A stretch of DNA of 64,000 nucleotides. Source: Coniferiporia sulphurascens. Taxonomy: Eukaryota; Basidiomycota; Agaricomycetes; Hymenochaetales; Hymenochaetaceae. Positions 1-8,965 of this stretch are shown in pieces; the first letter of the stretch is position 1; each line of letters opens with the position of its first letter. The notes below the pieces were generated by a model. The model was not told where the DNA came from, did not search any database, and saw only the letters and a list, made by a program, of their open reading frames with translations. Where the stretch lies: assembly GCA_002794785.1 (NCBI GenBank), contig NBBA01000006.1, positions 806,001 through 870,000 of the forward strand, written 5' to 3'. The translations under genes and the position numbers were made by a program.

Positions 1-468
1 TCATACCCAGATCTCTCCATTCATTTCATCTGGTGCCCAGGTCACTCTGACATCCCCAGGAATGAATGGGCAGACCATGAGGCAAAGTTTGCAACGAACC
101 TACCCCCGTCCTCTCTTGCACCCTCCACCTCAGCACTAAAAGAGGCCGCCATCAACACACTCATGGAACGATGGTCCCTCTCTCTGGCCTGCCCACTCGC
201 CTCGACAGCCGACAAATATCTAGCTGTCAATGGTATCCCGTCCTGCCGTCCCTGCAAGCTTATTATGCAAGCGGTTGACCACCCCCGCTGGGAGCTCTCT
301 GCAGTCGCCCAGGTTCTCTGTCATGCCAGTCCCTATGGGGGTTACTGGCTGAGCTTTGACTCAGCCTACCAGTGCAGGCACGGCCTGATCTCGTACTGCA
401 GATGGCACAACCACCCCCCTTGGCCGGCCCAGTCAACCACCCATATATTGGGTGGCTGTCGCACATTC
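1..468 (+). pseudogene. LINE A2 ORF2 fragment: RNase H end and C-terminal domain
   Basis: The frame is open from base 1 to 468 and encodes the last part of a non-LTR retrotransposon ORF2. The RNase H signature HFIWCPGHSDIPRNEWAD is visible at bases 25-81. It is followed by the conserved C-terminal segment with GPYGGYWLSFDSAY and the CRWHNHPPWP motif. The left side is cut by the window edge. The right side is cut at cacattc by the 5' LTR of the Gypsy element. The wording (AVNGIPS, ALKEAAINTL) places it in subfamily A2, like 24766-26201. The missing 3' half of this same LINE is found inverted at 8966-9611 (see findings). Confidence 0.88.
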
Positions 469-1027
469 TGTTACAATTTTCCTTTACTTTTCCTTATTGC
501 ACTGACTCACTTCCCCTTCCTCATCATCAGTCAGTGCAACTCCCCCATTTCTCTACCTTACTCATCCTTATTCCGCCTTATGCCATAAGACGCCATGATG
601 ACGCCTTATTGCACCATCATGACGTGCTTTGCTTACTGATCACCATACTTGTATTACCAAGGCATTCCTTGAGTTTCCATGACCTTCCATAGTCTGGTAA
701 ACATACCTAACCAAGTCGCTATAGTAGCAAACACATAGAATAGCATATAAGCATGTAACTTCAGTAGCACAAGCCCTAAGCTTGTGCTCTTTGTTCATAC
801 AAGCCCATTATCTGCTACCACCAGTCTACTGTGTGCCACTTGGCCATTAGTCGCTTTGTTGTAACCTGACTCGCTATAGAAGCCTACCGCGTCCACATCG
901 CCGATCAGGAAGCCTCATCAATGATCACCTTCGACTTACGACATCTAGGAAGCCCCGTTGCCGTCCCACCAGTTCCGATGATCAGGAAGCCCTGACGTCG
1001 ATCACCGCATAACTGTTGAGCTTAACA
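469..1027 (+). repeat. 5' LTR of the Gypsy element
   Basis: This 559-bp LTR has TG...CA ends. It contains a TATA box (746-751), a predicted transcription start near 778 inside a small palindrome, and the R/U5 part that ends at CTTAACA. The same sequence recurs at 7539-8097 and at six other full-size sites: 9612, 16651, 22214, 31267, 37143 and 38521, plus 47651. It differs from the 3' LTR at 16 places by eye count, 15 of them at CpG sites. Confidence 0.96.
746..788 (+). promoter_or_regulatory. LTR core promoter: TATA box and predicted RNA 5' end
   Basis: TATAAG lies at 746-751. Thirty-two bases downstream, 778-788 reads AAGCTTGTGCT, which is exactly complementary to the primer-binding site at 1030-1040. 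In self-primed elements of the Tf1 type the primer is the first 11 nt of the transcript, so both distance and sequence point to 778 as the first transcribed base. The start lies in a 9-bp inverted repeat: AGCACAAGC at 766-774 and GCTTGTGCT at 780-788. The start site is inferred. Confidence 0.7.
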
Positions 1028-1040
1028 CTAGCACAAGCTT
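1028..1040 (+). promoter_or_regulatory. Self-priming primer-binding site
   Basis: Two bases after the 5' LTR the sequence AGCACAAGCTT (1030-1040) is a perfect 11-nt complement of the LTR segment 778-788. There is no TGG, as would be expected for a tRNA primer. An 11-nt match between leader and RNA 5' end is the arrangement known for Tf1. The rest of the leader to the gag ATG (1041-1341) holds no other recognised signal, although the gag frame is open without an ATG from about 1087. Confidence 0.75.
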
Positions 1041-1341
1041 TCCCAAATTTTTTTGCTGACGTATCCAACGTCCAAGCACCAACCCTTTGCCCAACCTGTC
1101 GAAACTAGCCATCCCGCAGCCCGTCTATCCCCTTATCGGAGGAACCTGGGACCACAACCTCAAGTGCTTTAAGAAAAAGCAACCCAACTCGAATGACTAC
1201 GACTACTACTCGTGGTTAGAAAACACCAACAGAGATTTCCAGTGGTTTAAAGCCAATGACACTGAAGACACCAGCAGTACATTCCTCCAGAACATACCCA
1301 ACTACCGCACGATTTTCCCGAAAACTCAGACACCACCACCA

Positions 1342-2340
1342 ATGTCGTCAACACCAGCACCAAAGGAGATTAACCTCGCTCATCCTAACACGTTTGATGG
1401 GGACCGCAAGTACGCTCGCCGCTTCCTATCCAGTTGCGAGGCCTACCTCCATATTAACCGACACATCTACACCACCAATGAGTTGAAGGTTAACTTCGTC
1501 CTCTCCTACATGCAAACAGGGACTGCTGGGGACTGGGCCATTAACCGAGAAACACTCACATCTGCCTTCGCCAAAGACCCAAATGGCAAGACACTAACTA
1601 CCATCGTTGGATATGGAACATGGGGCGATTTCAAGTGCGACTTCCGCAACATGTTCATCACTACAGATGATGTTGCCGAGGCATCCCAGGAAATCATGAC
1701 TCTCCAGCAAACGGGATCCGCGGACGACTACAATAGCCGTTTCCAATCTCTTGTCACACGAGCAGGGATGTTGGGAGACAACAACCTCATTCCCATCTAC
1801 GAGAAGGGTCTAAAGCACGGCCTTCTATCACGCGTCTTGGCCAGTTCCAAGGCACCGACCACCATCGAGGAATGGTACCGAGAGGCTTCCAAGCAGGACG
1901 CCGTATACCAGCGACTCAAGGCCCTCCGAGGCCCGGGACAACCTCCCATTAAACAAGAGAATCGTTTCCGAAATCTCAGAAACAATCAACAGCACAGGTC
2001 GTATCAACCAAACCAGCGTACAACACAGGGGACCACCACCGGTCGCCCTCCACGCCTCTCGGAGGAGGAACGAGCAAAGTGCATGCGCGAAGGACACTGC
2101 CTGGCGTGTAGAGAGAAAGGCCACAACGCACGTGATTGCACCAAGTACCAACAGGGACCCAGCCAACAGCGTACGGTTCGTACCATCGATAATGTGTTCC
2201 CAATCGTTGAAACACCAGAACCAGCCTCAGCGAGCCAGGCTCCCGAGGACATCGCGGCTAGCATCCATAACCTGCTAAACCAGTTCGACGAGACGAAGAA
2301 AGACGAAATCTTCGACATCCTGGACAAACAGGGTTTTTAA
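1342..2340 (+). CDS. gag: Gypsy Gag (capsid and nucleocapsid)
   Basis: Gag forms the virus-like particle and binds the element RNA. I chose the ATG at 1342 (accaccaATG). It is the first ATG of the frame and lies just before the capsid homology that begins at NTFDGDRKYARRFL. The frame is open further upstream to about 1087, but only with a TTG there, so a longer product is possible if an earlier ATG was lost. The retrotransposon-gag region covers roughly residues 15-200. A basic, Q/N-rich linker leads to a CCHC zinc knuckle, CLACREKGHNARDC, at 2098-2139. Length is 332 aa. The stop TAA (2338-2340) directly follows a slippery heptamer, so Gag is probably fused to Pol by frameshift. This is the only gene of the element without an internal stop. 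Confidence 0.85.
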   Translation: MSSTPAPKEINLAHPNTFDGDRKYARRFLSSCEAYLHINRHIYTTNELKVNFVLSYMQTGTAGDWAINRETLTSAFAKDPNGKTLTTIVGYGTWGDFKCDFRNMFITTDDVAEASQEIMTLQQTGSADDYNSRFQSLVTRAGMLGDNNLIPIYEKGLKHGLLSRVLASSKAPTTIEEWYREASKQDAVYQRLKALRGPGQPPIKQENRFRNLRNNQQHRSYQPNQRTTQGTTTGRPPRLSEEERAKCMREGHCLACREKGHNARDCTKYQQGPSQQRTVRTIDNVFPIVETPEPASASQAPEDIAASIHNLLNQFDETKKDEIFDILDKQGF

Positions 2341-2372
2341 AGAGGAAGCTTAGACGGACGTTAAGTCTTCCT
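2331..2372 (+). promoter_or_regulatory. Predicted -1 frameshift signal between gag and pol
   Basis: The bases GGGTTTT at 2331-2337 are in the gag frame as G GGT TTT, fitting the X XXY YYZ slippery rule, and are followed at once by the gag TAA. After a five-base spacer there is a hairpin. AGGAAGCTTA (2343-2352) pairs with TAAG (2362-2365) and CTTCCT (2367-2372), giving ten base pairs with one bulged T at 2366 and a nine-base loop. The pol frame is the -1 frame and is open across this point, reaching pol without a start codon. Confidence 0.65.
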
Positions 2373-2948
2373 GTTACCATGTCTCCAATTGTAAAAACCA
2401 ATCCTTCACTCCCTGCAATGAAGATCCCAATTTCTATGATTGTTTTTGACGAAACCATCCCTACCAATGCACTCATCGACTCTGGCGCAGAAGGCCAGTT
2501 CATAGATGCCAAATTCGTGATCAAGCATCGCATACCAACACGAACACTTGCTCGTCCCATCACGGTCCTTAATGTGGACGGATCCACCAACGAACACAGA
2601 ACCATAACCAAATACACTTGGAGACTGGTTCGCATCGAAGGAAAATCCCTTCCCCTGAAGTTGCTTGTAACTTCACTAGGCAAGGAAGATGTAATCCTTG
2701 GCCTACCATGGTTAAAAAACCACAACCCGGTTATCAATTGGCAGAAAGGCACTCTCGCTATCGCAAAAGTCACCACGGCTACTTTGCTCGCCCAGGAACA
2801 GGTTAAAGAAACAAAACCTGTGGAACAGACAATTCCCCCTGAGTACCATAGATACCTCGATATTTTTCGCAAAAAATCAGCGGAACGATTCCCAATCTCG
2901 AGATCATATGACCACGCCATTGACCTTAAACCTGATTTCATACCATGA
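2337..2948 (+). pseudogene. pol: Pol part 1: aspartic protease
   Basis: This is the N-terminal part of Pol, in the -1 frame relative to gag. The first ATG is at 2379, but the open frame reaches back to the slippery site, so entry by frameshift is more likely than a separate start. The retropepsin active site LIDSGAEGQFIDAKF has its catalytic aspartate near base 2478, and the flap-distal ILGLPWLKNHNPVINW segment follows near 2696. The protease would cut the Gag-Pol polyprotein. The C-terminal end begins the RT N-terminal extension. The frame ends at TGA 2946-2948, which sits where related elements have an arginine before [11 protein letters not shown] to TGA change at a CpG explains it, and the frame continues open on the other side. 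Confidence 0.85.
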
Positions 2949-4298
2949 GACTGTAAAGTCTACCCACTGGCACCCAAAGAACTGGCAGCACTCGACGAAT
3001 TCCTAGACGAAAATCTACGAAAGGGATACATCCGTCCATCCAAATCACCAATGGCCTCTCCTTTCTTCTTTGTCGGAAAAAAAGATATGAGCCTCCGAGG
3101 ATGTCAGGACTATCGTGCACTTAACGAAGGAACCGTTAAAAACGCATACCCATTGCCGCTGATCACCGACCTTATGGACAAACTCAAAGGAGCCAAATAC
3201 TTTACAAAATTGGACCTTAGATCAGGATACAACAACATTCGCATCAAAAACAGAGATCAGTGGAAAGCCGCCTTTAAAACCCCACAAGGACTATTCGAAC
3301 CTACGGTCATGTTCTTCGGTCTATGCAATTCGCCAGCCACATTTCAAGCCTTCATGGATGACACATTCCGCTTCACAATTCTAGAAGACGGAACCCTGAT
3401 CTACATGGATGACATACTCATTCCTGCCAACTCAATGGAAGAACTGTACCAATGCACGTGCCACGTACTTGATATCTGCGCAGCAAATGATCTATATTGC
3501 AAACCAGAAAAATGCTTATTTGGAGTACAGCGTGTTGAATTTTTAGGAATGATCATCACACCGGATAACATACACATGGACCCTGTCAAATTGGCAGGAA
3601 TCGCCGACTGGCCTACTCCGCATACCGTCAAACAACTTCGAAGCTTTATGGGATTCTGTAATTATTACAGACGGTTTATCCCCAGCTTCTCGGATATTGT
3701 ATATCCTCTCAACGAGCTCACATGTACCAACGAACAATGGAAATGGACACTGGAACGAGACCAAGCGTTTACAAAACTCAAAACGCTTTTCCTAGACAAA
3801 CCGGCTTTACTTGTACCTGATCCCACCAAACCGTTCATCCTCGAAACGGACGCATCTAAAGTAGCTTCAGGGGCAGTACTCTACCAGGCAAACTCCAATG
3901 GTGACTTACAGCCATGTGGATACATTTCAGAGACATTTGGACCAGCTCAACAGCGATACGAAGTATACGACAGAGAACTCCTGGGAATAATCAGGGGTCT
4001 CGAAGCATGGCGCCACTACCTTCTCGGTAACCCGCATACAACCACGATCTGGTGTGATCATAAAAACCTATCGTATTTCAGATCGGAACGCCGCCTAACC
4101 CCGAGACAATCGCGATGGAACCTATTCCTATCCCAGTTTAATTGCACCATCGCGCACCGCCCGGGAAAATCTATTCCTGGCGCTGATGCACTCTCTAGAC
4201 GACCTGATCACGGTGAAGAACCACTAGAAGAACGTATCATGCTACCTGAAACACTGTTTATCGGAACCATTAATACGGACCTCCAAAATCGCATTTGA
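2949..4298 (+). pseudogene. pol: Pol part 2: reverse transcriptase and RNase H
   Basis: This stretch is the same frame as part 1, between two nonsense codons (2946 and 4296). RT motifs in order are the [20 protein letters not shown] block with its catalytic Asp near 3213, [16 protein letters not shown], and the YMDD box at 3402-3413. The Gypsy-type RNase H follows with the [13 protein letters not shown] motif near 3843, the YDRELLGI glutamate and the WCDHKNL aspartate. Both activities are needed to copy the element RNA into DNA in the particle. The catalytic residues are intact here. The terminal TGA at 4296-4298 (ATT TGA GAT) also fits CGA to TGA. Confidence 0.9.
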
Positions 4299-5726
4299 GA
4301 TGCCCAAGAAGGGGATTCGTTTGCGAAAACAATCCAGGATGCATGGGCACTAAAGATTCCATCCCCATTCCGATTCGCACTCAATGACTGGACAATAGAT
4401 TCCGGCCTTCTCCGTTACCAAAAAAGGGTCTATATACCGGATAATGCAGAAATCAAACGAGAAATCTTAACAATGTTCCACGATCTCCCGTCATTCGGCC
4501 ATCCTGGGGTATTCAAAACCTCCCAATTAGTGCGACAACACTATTGGTGGCCAGGGTTAACTGTCTTTGTAGGAAACTACGTCAAAGGATGTGCAGCATG
4601 TCAACAGATGAAAATCAACACACACCCGACCAAGCCACCCTTGCTCCCAATACCTGCAGATGCATCCATGCTTCCATTCCAATCGGTATCAATGGATTTC
4701 ATCACGGACTTACCGGAGTCTAACGGATACGATTCCATCATGGCAGTAGTCGACCACGACTCTTCCAAAGGAATCGTTCTCATTCCTTGTCACAAAACCA
4801 TTGACGCCCTCGGAACAGCAAAATGCTACCATGACAATGTCTATCGGCGCTTCGGACTTCCTAAATGGATCATATCAGACAGGGGACCACAATTCGCATC
4901 ACAAGTGTTCCAGACGCTGTGCAAGCGCCTCGGAATAAAATCTAAACTGTCAATGGCGTACCACCCTCAAACCGACGGGCAAACCGAACGTGCCAATCAG
5001 GAAGTCGAAGCATATCTGTGCATTTATTGCGGCACATTGCCTCACTCATGGACTGACTCACTCACGGACCTGGAATTCTCACACAATATTCAGACCCATT
5101 CAGTTACCAAGACCTCGCCGTTCACCGTCATGCTAGGGTATAACCCTATACCCATTCCCGCGGTGATAGAAGATACAGATCTCCCGTCTCTCTCACAATG
5201 CCTGCGCCTTCTTTCATCAATCAGAAAAGAAGCACTCGCCGCCCATGACCTGGCCTGCGCCCATATGGCAAGATTCGGCGCACAGGGTTTCAAACCATTC
5301 AAAATGGGTGACAAAGTCTGGTTAGAAGCAACAAATTTGCATTTCCCCAACTGCTCCCGCAAATTGTCGCCTAAACGGGAGGGACCATTCTCCATAATTC
5401 AGGTACTATCACCCCTGAATTATTGCCTCAAATTACCCGAGGCATGGCGAATTCACCCTGTTTTCCACACCTTGCTTCTTTCAGCGTACTCGGAGACCGA
5501 CGCACATGGACCTCCATTCAGTCAACCACCTCCTGACCTGATAGAAGATCAGCAGGAATACGAAATCGAGGCTATTGTCTCACACAAGGGCGCCGGAAAC
5601 CGACGGCATTTCCTAGTCAAGTGGAGCGGATACCTGTCTTCTGAAAACCAATGGCTCGCCGAAAAAGACTTTTCACATGCTTCAGATACCTTAGAAACGT
5701 ATAAAAACCTCAAAAATATCACCTAA
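4299..5726 (+). pseudogene. pol: Pol part 3: integrase with C-terminal chromodomain
   Basis: The same frame continues after the stop at 4296. An HHCC zinc-binding domain is visible, with FHDLPSFGHPG then CAACQQMK. The DDE core has aspartates at about 4695 (SMDF) and 4878 (ISDRGPQF) and the glutamate at 4986 (GQTERAN). The GPF-like module KREGPFSIIQ follows near 5376. A chromodomain (YEIEAIVSHKG ... HFLVKWSGYLSSENQW) occupies about 5560-5680. Integrase inserts the DNA copy; in chromoviruses the chromodomain can guide insertion to marked chromatin, which suits the repeat-rich setting. No internal stop occurs between 4299 and the final TAA at 5724-5726. Confidence 0.9.
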
Positions 5727-5755
5727 ATCCCCTCATCCACTCTAACTATCCGCTG

Positions 5756-6508
5756 ATGACCACTGCCTATATAACCAACAATGAACACCTCTGGTACCTC
5801 GCCATCGCCATCCCCACCAGCCTTTTCGTTTTCGTCTGCGCAATCACCTCAACCATTAGCCACCGCAACAATCGTGGACTCCGTTCCTCCTCGCACATCC
5901 GTTACCCCACCGTAGCAAATCGCCGACCTCTCTCTCCAACCCTGCCGGTCCAGAACCCTCCAATCGAAATCCGCCACGAAGAGTTCCAACCGCGCCGATC
6001 TGCCCCCACCCGCCGGGACGTCATCGAACAGCTCCAACGCACCTTCCCGGAAGATTTCATCCAACCCTCGGACCTCACTGAGATCGAATTCGAAATTGAA
6101 GGCTTAGAGAATCAGCTAAGTCAATCTGATCCACCCTCAGTTGATCTACTCCTTCACCTTGCCAATCTACATGACCAGGCCGTCATCTATCATGAACTCG
6201 CACTCTCAGCCCAACTCCAGGAACAGCGGAACCAGCGCAGAGTACCGTTGCCATCACCACCTGGCAACCCGACGCCAATACCCGACGCAGGAGTCGAGCC
6301 GGCACACTGCACCCCTCCTCCTGCGTACCATCCTCCAACACGTGCTGGCAGCCCCAGACCTGGATACGGACGTCAGCCGGCTTCTCGCATCCCACCCACG
6401 AGCGCGCCAAGTCAACCGGATGCGACAGCGCCTACGGACAGTGGAGGACATGCAACGCCTAGCGTGGCACACCCAGGAAATCACGGAAATGCTGGACTCT
6501 CGCCTTAG
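5756..6508 (+). CDS. Extra ORF after pol: predicted membrane-anchored N-terminal part
   Basis: The ORF starts at ATG 5756, 29 bases after the pol stop, and could encode 250 aa. Residues of about 11-34 (LWYLAIAIPTSLFVFVCAI) form one clear hydrophobic segment, followed by basic residues, as in a signal anchor. Residues of about 85-155 are acidic to amphipathic and could be helical. After about base 6240 this frame becomes low-complexity proline-rich, while the +1 frame (next entry) becomes protein-like, so a frameshift probably splits one original gene. I do not recognise the protein family. An env-like or accessory membrane protein is possible but unproven. Confidence 0.55.
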   Translation: MTTAYITNNEHLWYLAIAIPTSLFVFVCAITSTISHRNNRGLRSSSHIRYPTVANRRPLSPTLPVQNPPIEIRHEEFQPRRSAPTRRDVIEQLQRTFPEDFIQPSDLTEIEFEIEGLENQLSQSDPPSVDLLLHLANLHDQAVIYHELALSAQLQEQRNQRRVPLPSPPGNPTPIPDAGVEPAHCTPPPAYHPPTRAGSPRPGYGRQPASRIPPTSAPSQPDATAPTDSGGHATPSVAHPGNHGNAGLSP

Positions 6509-6848
6509 TAATCTTGTCGACAATCTCAGGCTACTGCACAACACTGACTACAAGGCATTGGAGGAAGAAGGTATACACCAAGTACTCATTCCTCTTCATC
6601 CTCAAGCACACTTATACTGTCCAGCACCGGCCCCACCACTCGTTCCAACCACCCCATCCTCCCCTATGGTCACTCGTCGCAACTCCGCAACCCAGACGGA
6701 ACCACTTCCGGTCCAAGCTCCACCCCCGTCCCAGGAATCGTCACCGTCATCCTCGCGCACACATTGCTCCGCATGCCTGTCACCAGCACACCTCACCACG
6801 TACTGCGTCCAGTACACGTGTCCCTGGTGCAAGAGGGCCGCCCCCTGA
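6171..6848 (+). CDS. Extra ORF after pol: C-terminal part with CCHC knuckle
   Basis: This frame lies +1 from the preceding ORF and overlaps it. From about base 6300 it reads as ordinary protein: a helical, charged stretch with RARQVNRMRQRLRTVEDMQRL and AWHTQEITEMLDSRLSNLV, then a proline/serine-rich linker. The C-terminus has a CCHC motif CSACLSPAHLTTYC (6765-6806), with CPWC twelve residues further on, and ends at TGA 6846-6848. A CCHC knuckle suggests nucleic-acid binding. Together with the upstream membrane segment it would make a protein of about 360 aa. The start is uncertain because the true N-terminus is probably in the other frame. Confidence 0.5.
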   Translation: MTRPSSIMNSHSQPNSRNSGTSAEYRCHHHLATRRQYPTQESSRHTAPLLLRTILQHVLAAPDLDTDVSRLLASHPRARQVNRMRQRLRTVEDMQRLAWHTQEITEMLDSRLSNLVDNLRLLHNTDYKALEEEGIHQVLIPLHPQAHLYCPAPAPPLVPTTPSSPMVTRRNSATQTEPLPVQAPPPSQESSPSSSRTHCSACLSPAHLTTYCVQYTCPWCKRAAP

Positions 6849-7538
6849 CACCCTCCAGGCGAATGTCCACAACATGGACAAGAGCAAACGACCACTCCCG
6901 ACGAAAACCGACCCCCATCCCCACCAAGAGCATCAAACAGAAGACGCACAGTACGCCTTTCTGATCTAGGGGCCTGCGTCCTTCTCCAGTCCTACATGGA
7001 TGACATCGCTGTGGGAATCAACCTGGACGATGTCGATATGGGGTCTAACAATGACGACCACTCCAACTGAGGGGGTTCTAGTCCGCAACGACAGTAAACT
7101 AGCGTGTGTCTGCAACGACCCTAAACTACTACTCCTGGGTATGACCTTAAAAGGCCCACTAGTGCGTTTTCTCTTTATTTCTTTTCAAACGCCCATTTCT
7201 CTGCTTGTTATCGTCCTTATTGGCAGCTTGCCTTTTTCTTATCATTTATTGGCCTTCACTTGGCCCTATAGGCTACTATGACTCGCAATCCGGGTTAGGG
7301 ATTCTTCTTGCATCTATTTTCCGCTTTTTCACCATCTTCAGACATCATACCATTAATATTGGTGAAAGACCAGGATTAGGTACCAAAGAGCACGGTAACA
7401 AACTCTGCGGTGAACCAGGCATTACACTTAAAGACCTGCCTGGCCGGCATTTTGATACACTTGGATTTTTTTTTTTTTTTTACTCGCTTTTATTATTATT
7501 GACAATTCGGTGACTTGTTGATCCTAAATGGGAGGCAA
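6849..7538 (+). other. 3' non-coding region of the Gypsy element with polypurine tract
   Basis: About 690 bases separate the extra ORF from the 3' LTR. I see no convincing gene in it. A run of 15 T lies near 7470-7484. The last bases before the LTR, AAATGGGAGGCAA (7526-7538), form the polypurine tract that would prime plus-strand DNA synthesis. Confidence 0.65.
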
Positions 7539-8097
7539 TGTTACAATTTTCCTTTACTTTTCCTTATTGCACTGACTCACTTCCCCTTCCTCATCATCAG
7601 TCAGCGCAACTCCCCCATTTCTCTACCTTACTCATCCTTATTCCGCCTTATGCCATAAGACACCATGATGACGCCTTATTGCACCATCATGACGTGCTTT
7701 GCTTACTGATCACTGTACTTGTATTACCAAGGCATTCCTTGAGTTTCCATGACCTTCCATAGTCTGGTAAACATACCTAACCAAGTCGCTACAGTAGCAA
7801 ACACATAGAATAGCATATAAGCATGTAACTTCAGTAGCACAAGCCCTAAGCTTGTGCTCTTTGTTCATACAAGCCCATTATCTGCTACCACCAGTCTACT
7901 GTGTGCTGCTTGGCCATTAGTCGCTTTGTTGTAACCCGACTCGCTATAGAAGCCTACTGCGTCCACATCGCCGATCAGGAAGCCTCATCGACGATCACCT
8001 TCAACTTACGACATCTAGGAAGCCCCATTGCCGTCCCACCAGTTCCGACGATCAGGAAGCCCCGACGTCGATCACCGCGTAACTGTTGAGCTTAACA
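7539..8097 (+). repeat. 3' LTR of the Gypsy element
   Basis: This 559-bp partner of the 5' LTR has the same TG...CA ends. Its right flank (agctccctcc) is an unrelated LINE A1 fragment, not the continuation of the LINE at 1-468. It is therefore probably a recombinant LTR at an inversion breakpoint. Confidence 0.95.
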
Positions 8098-8733
8098 AGC
8101 TCCCTCCATCTGACTTAAAGCCCTCCACCTCCACACTAAAAGAAGCCACCATCCACACTCTCATGGACCAGTGGACCCTCTCGCTTGCCCATCCTCTTGC
8201 CTCAACCACTGACAAATATCTTGCAGTTCATGGCCTCCTGTCTTGCCAACCCCGAAAGCTGCTCATGCACTCAGTCAACCACCCCCACAGCAAGCTATCC
8301 GCAGTGGCACAGGTTCTCTGCTGTGCTGGTCCCTATGGGGGCCACTGGCTGAGCTTTGACTCAGCCAACCGGCACAGGCATGGCCAGATCTCGCACTGTC
8401 GGTGGCACAACCATCCCCCTGGCCTGCACAGTCGACCGCCCACATCCTTGGCAGCTGCAGCACCTTCCACTCATGGATATGACATGTATGGCCACCTTGG
8501 GACCCTCTCCCAGTCCACCACTCAGAATGGGAAGACAAAAACCGCCTCCCAGTTTTGTGCCATTGGCTTAAGCTGATGGGGCACCTCAACCACCTTTCCA
8601 ACAGAGCCTTGGGCACCATCTGGCTGGCCTTTGCTGCAATGGACTTAGACGGCCACCCAACTGATGAAAATATGGACTTGGACCTCCTACAGGATTACAT
8701 GCATTGTATGCTTGGACCTCAAACCCAGGACTC
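8098..8733 (+). pseudogene. LINE A1 ORF2 C-terminal fragment
   Basis: This piece encodes the segment after RNase H (LPPSDLKPSTSTLKEATIHTL), the GPYGGHWLSFDSAN motif and the end of ORF2 (MDLDGHPTDENMDLDLLQDY), with a frameshift near 8430. It stops abruptly at cccaggactc before the normal ORF2 end. MDLDGHPTDE marks it as subfamily A1, so it is not the continuation of the A2 copy at 1-468. Confidence 0.85.
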
Positions 8734-8965
8734 CATCAGGAAAAACCCAAAATGCTATATAGTACTATATAGTAGGCCCCCTTACTATATAGCATTATAT
8801 ACTGCTATATAGCCCCCTTTCTCTACTATTTTGTACTATTTTCCAACTATTTTTCACTATTTCTCACTATATTGTGTCTACTTTCAACTATTTTCTCACT
8901 ATTTATGACTATCTACTACTATTTTCTGGCTATTTCTGACTATATTTGACTATTTCTGACTGATT
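8734..8965 (+). repeat. AT-rich low-complexity block of CTATATAG and ACTATTT units
   Basis: This block lies between two LINE pieces in opposite orientation. It opens with four CTATATAG units, two of which form a perfect 18-bp palindrome at 8755-8772. It continues with many irregular ACTATTT/ACTATAT units about 10-15 bases apart. It has no ORF and no similarity to the rest of the window. Its origin is unknown. Confidence 0.7.

Larger units (their letters stand above)
469..8097 (+). mobile_element. Full-length Ty3/Gypsy chromodomain LTR retrotransposon
   Basis: This 7629-bp element has two 559-bp LTRs that start TGTTACAATTTTCC and end GAGCTTAACA. Between them are a leader with a primer-binding site, gag, pol (protease, RT, RNase H, integrase, chromodomain), an extra ORF and a polypurine tract. 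The domain order with integrase last is Ty3/Gypsy, and the chromodomain places it among chromoviruses. Pol carries two stop codons, so this copy is not autonomous. The five bases on the left (cattc) and right (agctc) do not match. The matching right flank is found at the inverted LTR at 9612. By-eye LTR divergence is 16 of 559 positions. Confidence 0.95.

Noticed and set aside
1087..1341. Gag start at 1087
   Set aside because: The first codon there is TTG. The first ATG of the frame is 1342, next to the start of capsid homology, so I used that and mention the upstream open frame.
5849..6064. Antisense frames over the Gypsy and LINE coding regions
   Set aside because: They are shadows of the real frames, common in GC-rich coding DNA, and have no motifs.
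8755..8965. CRISPR-like or satellite array
   Set aside because: Units are irregular in length and sequence, with no constant spacer. The setting is eukaryotic, so it is only called low-complexity.
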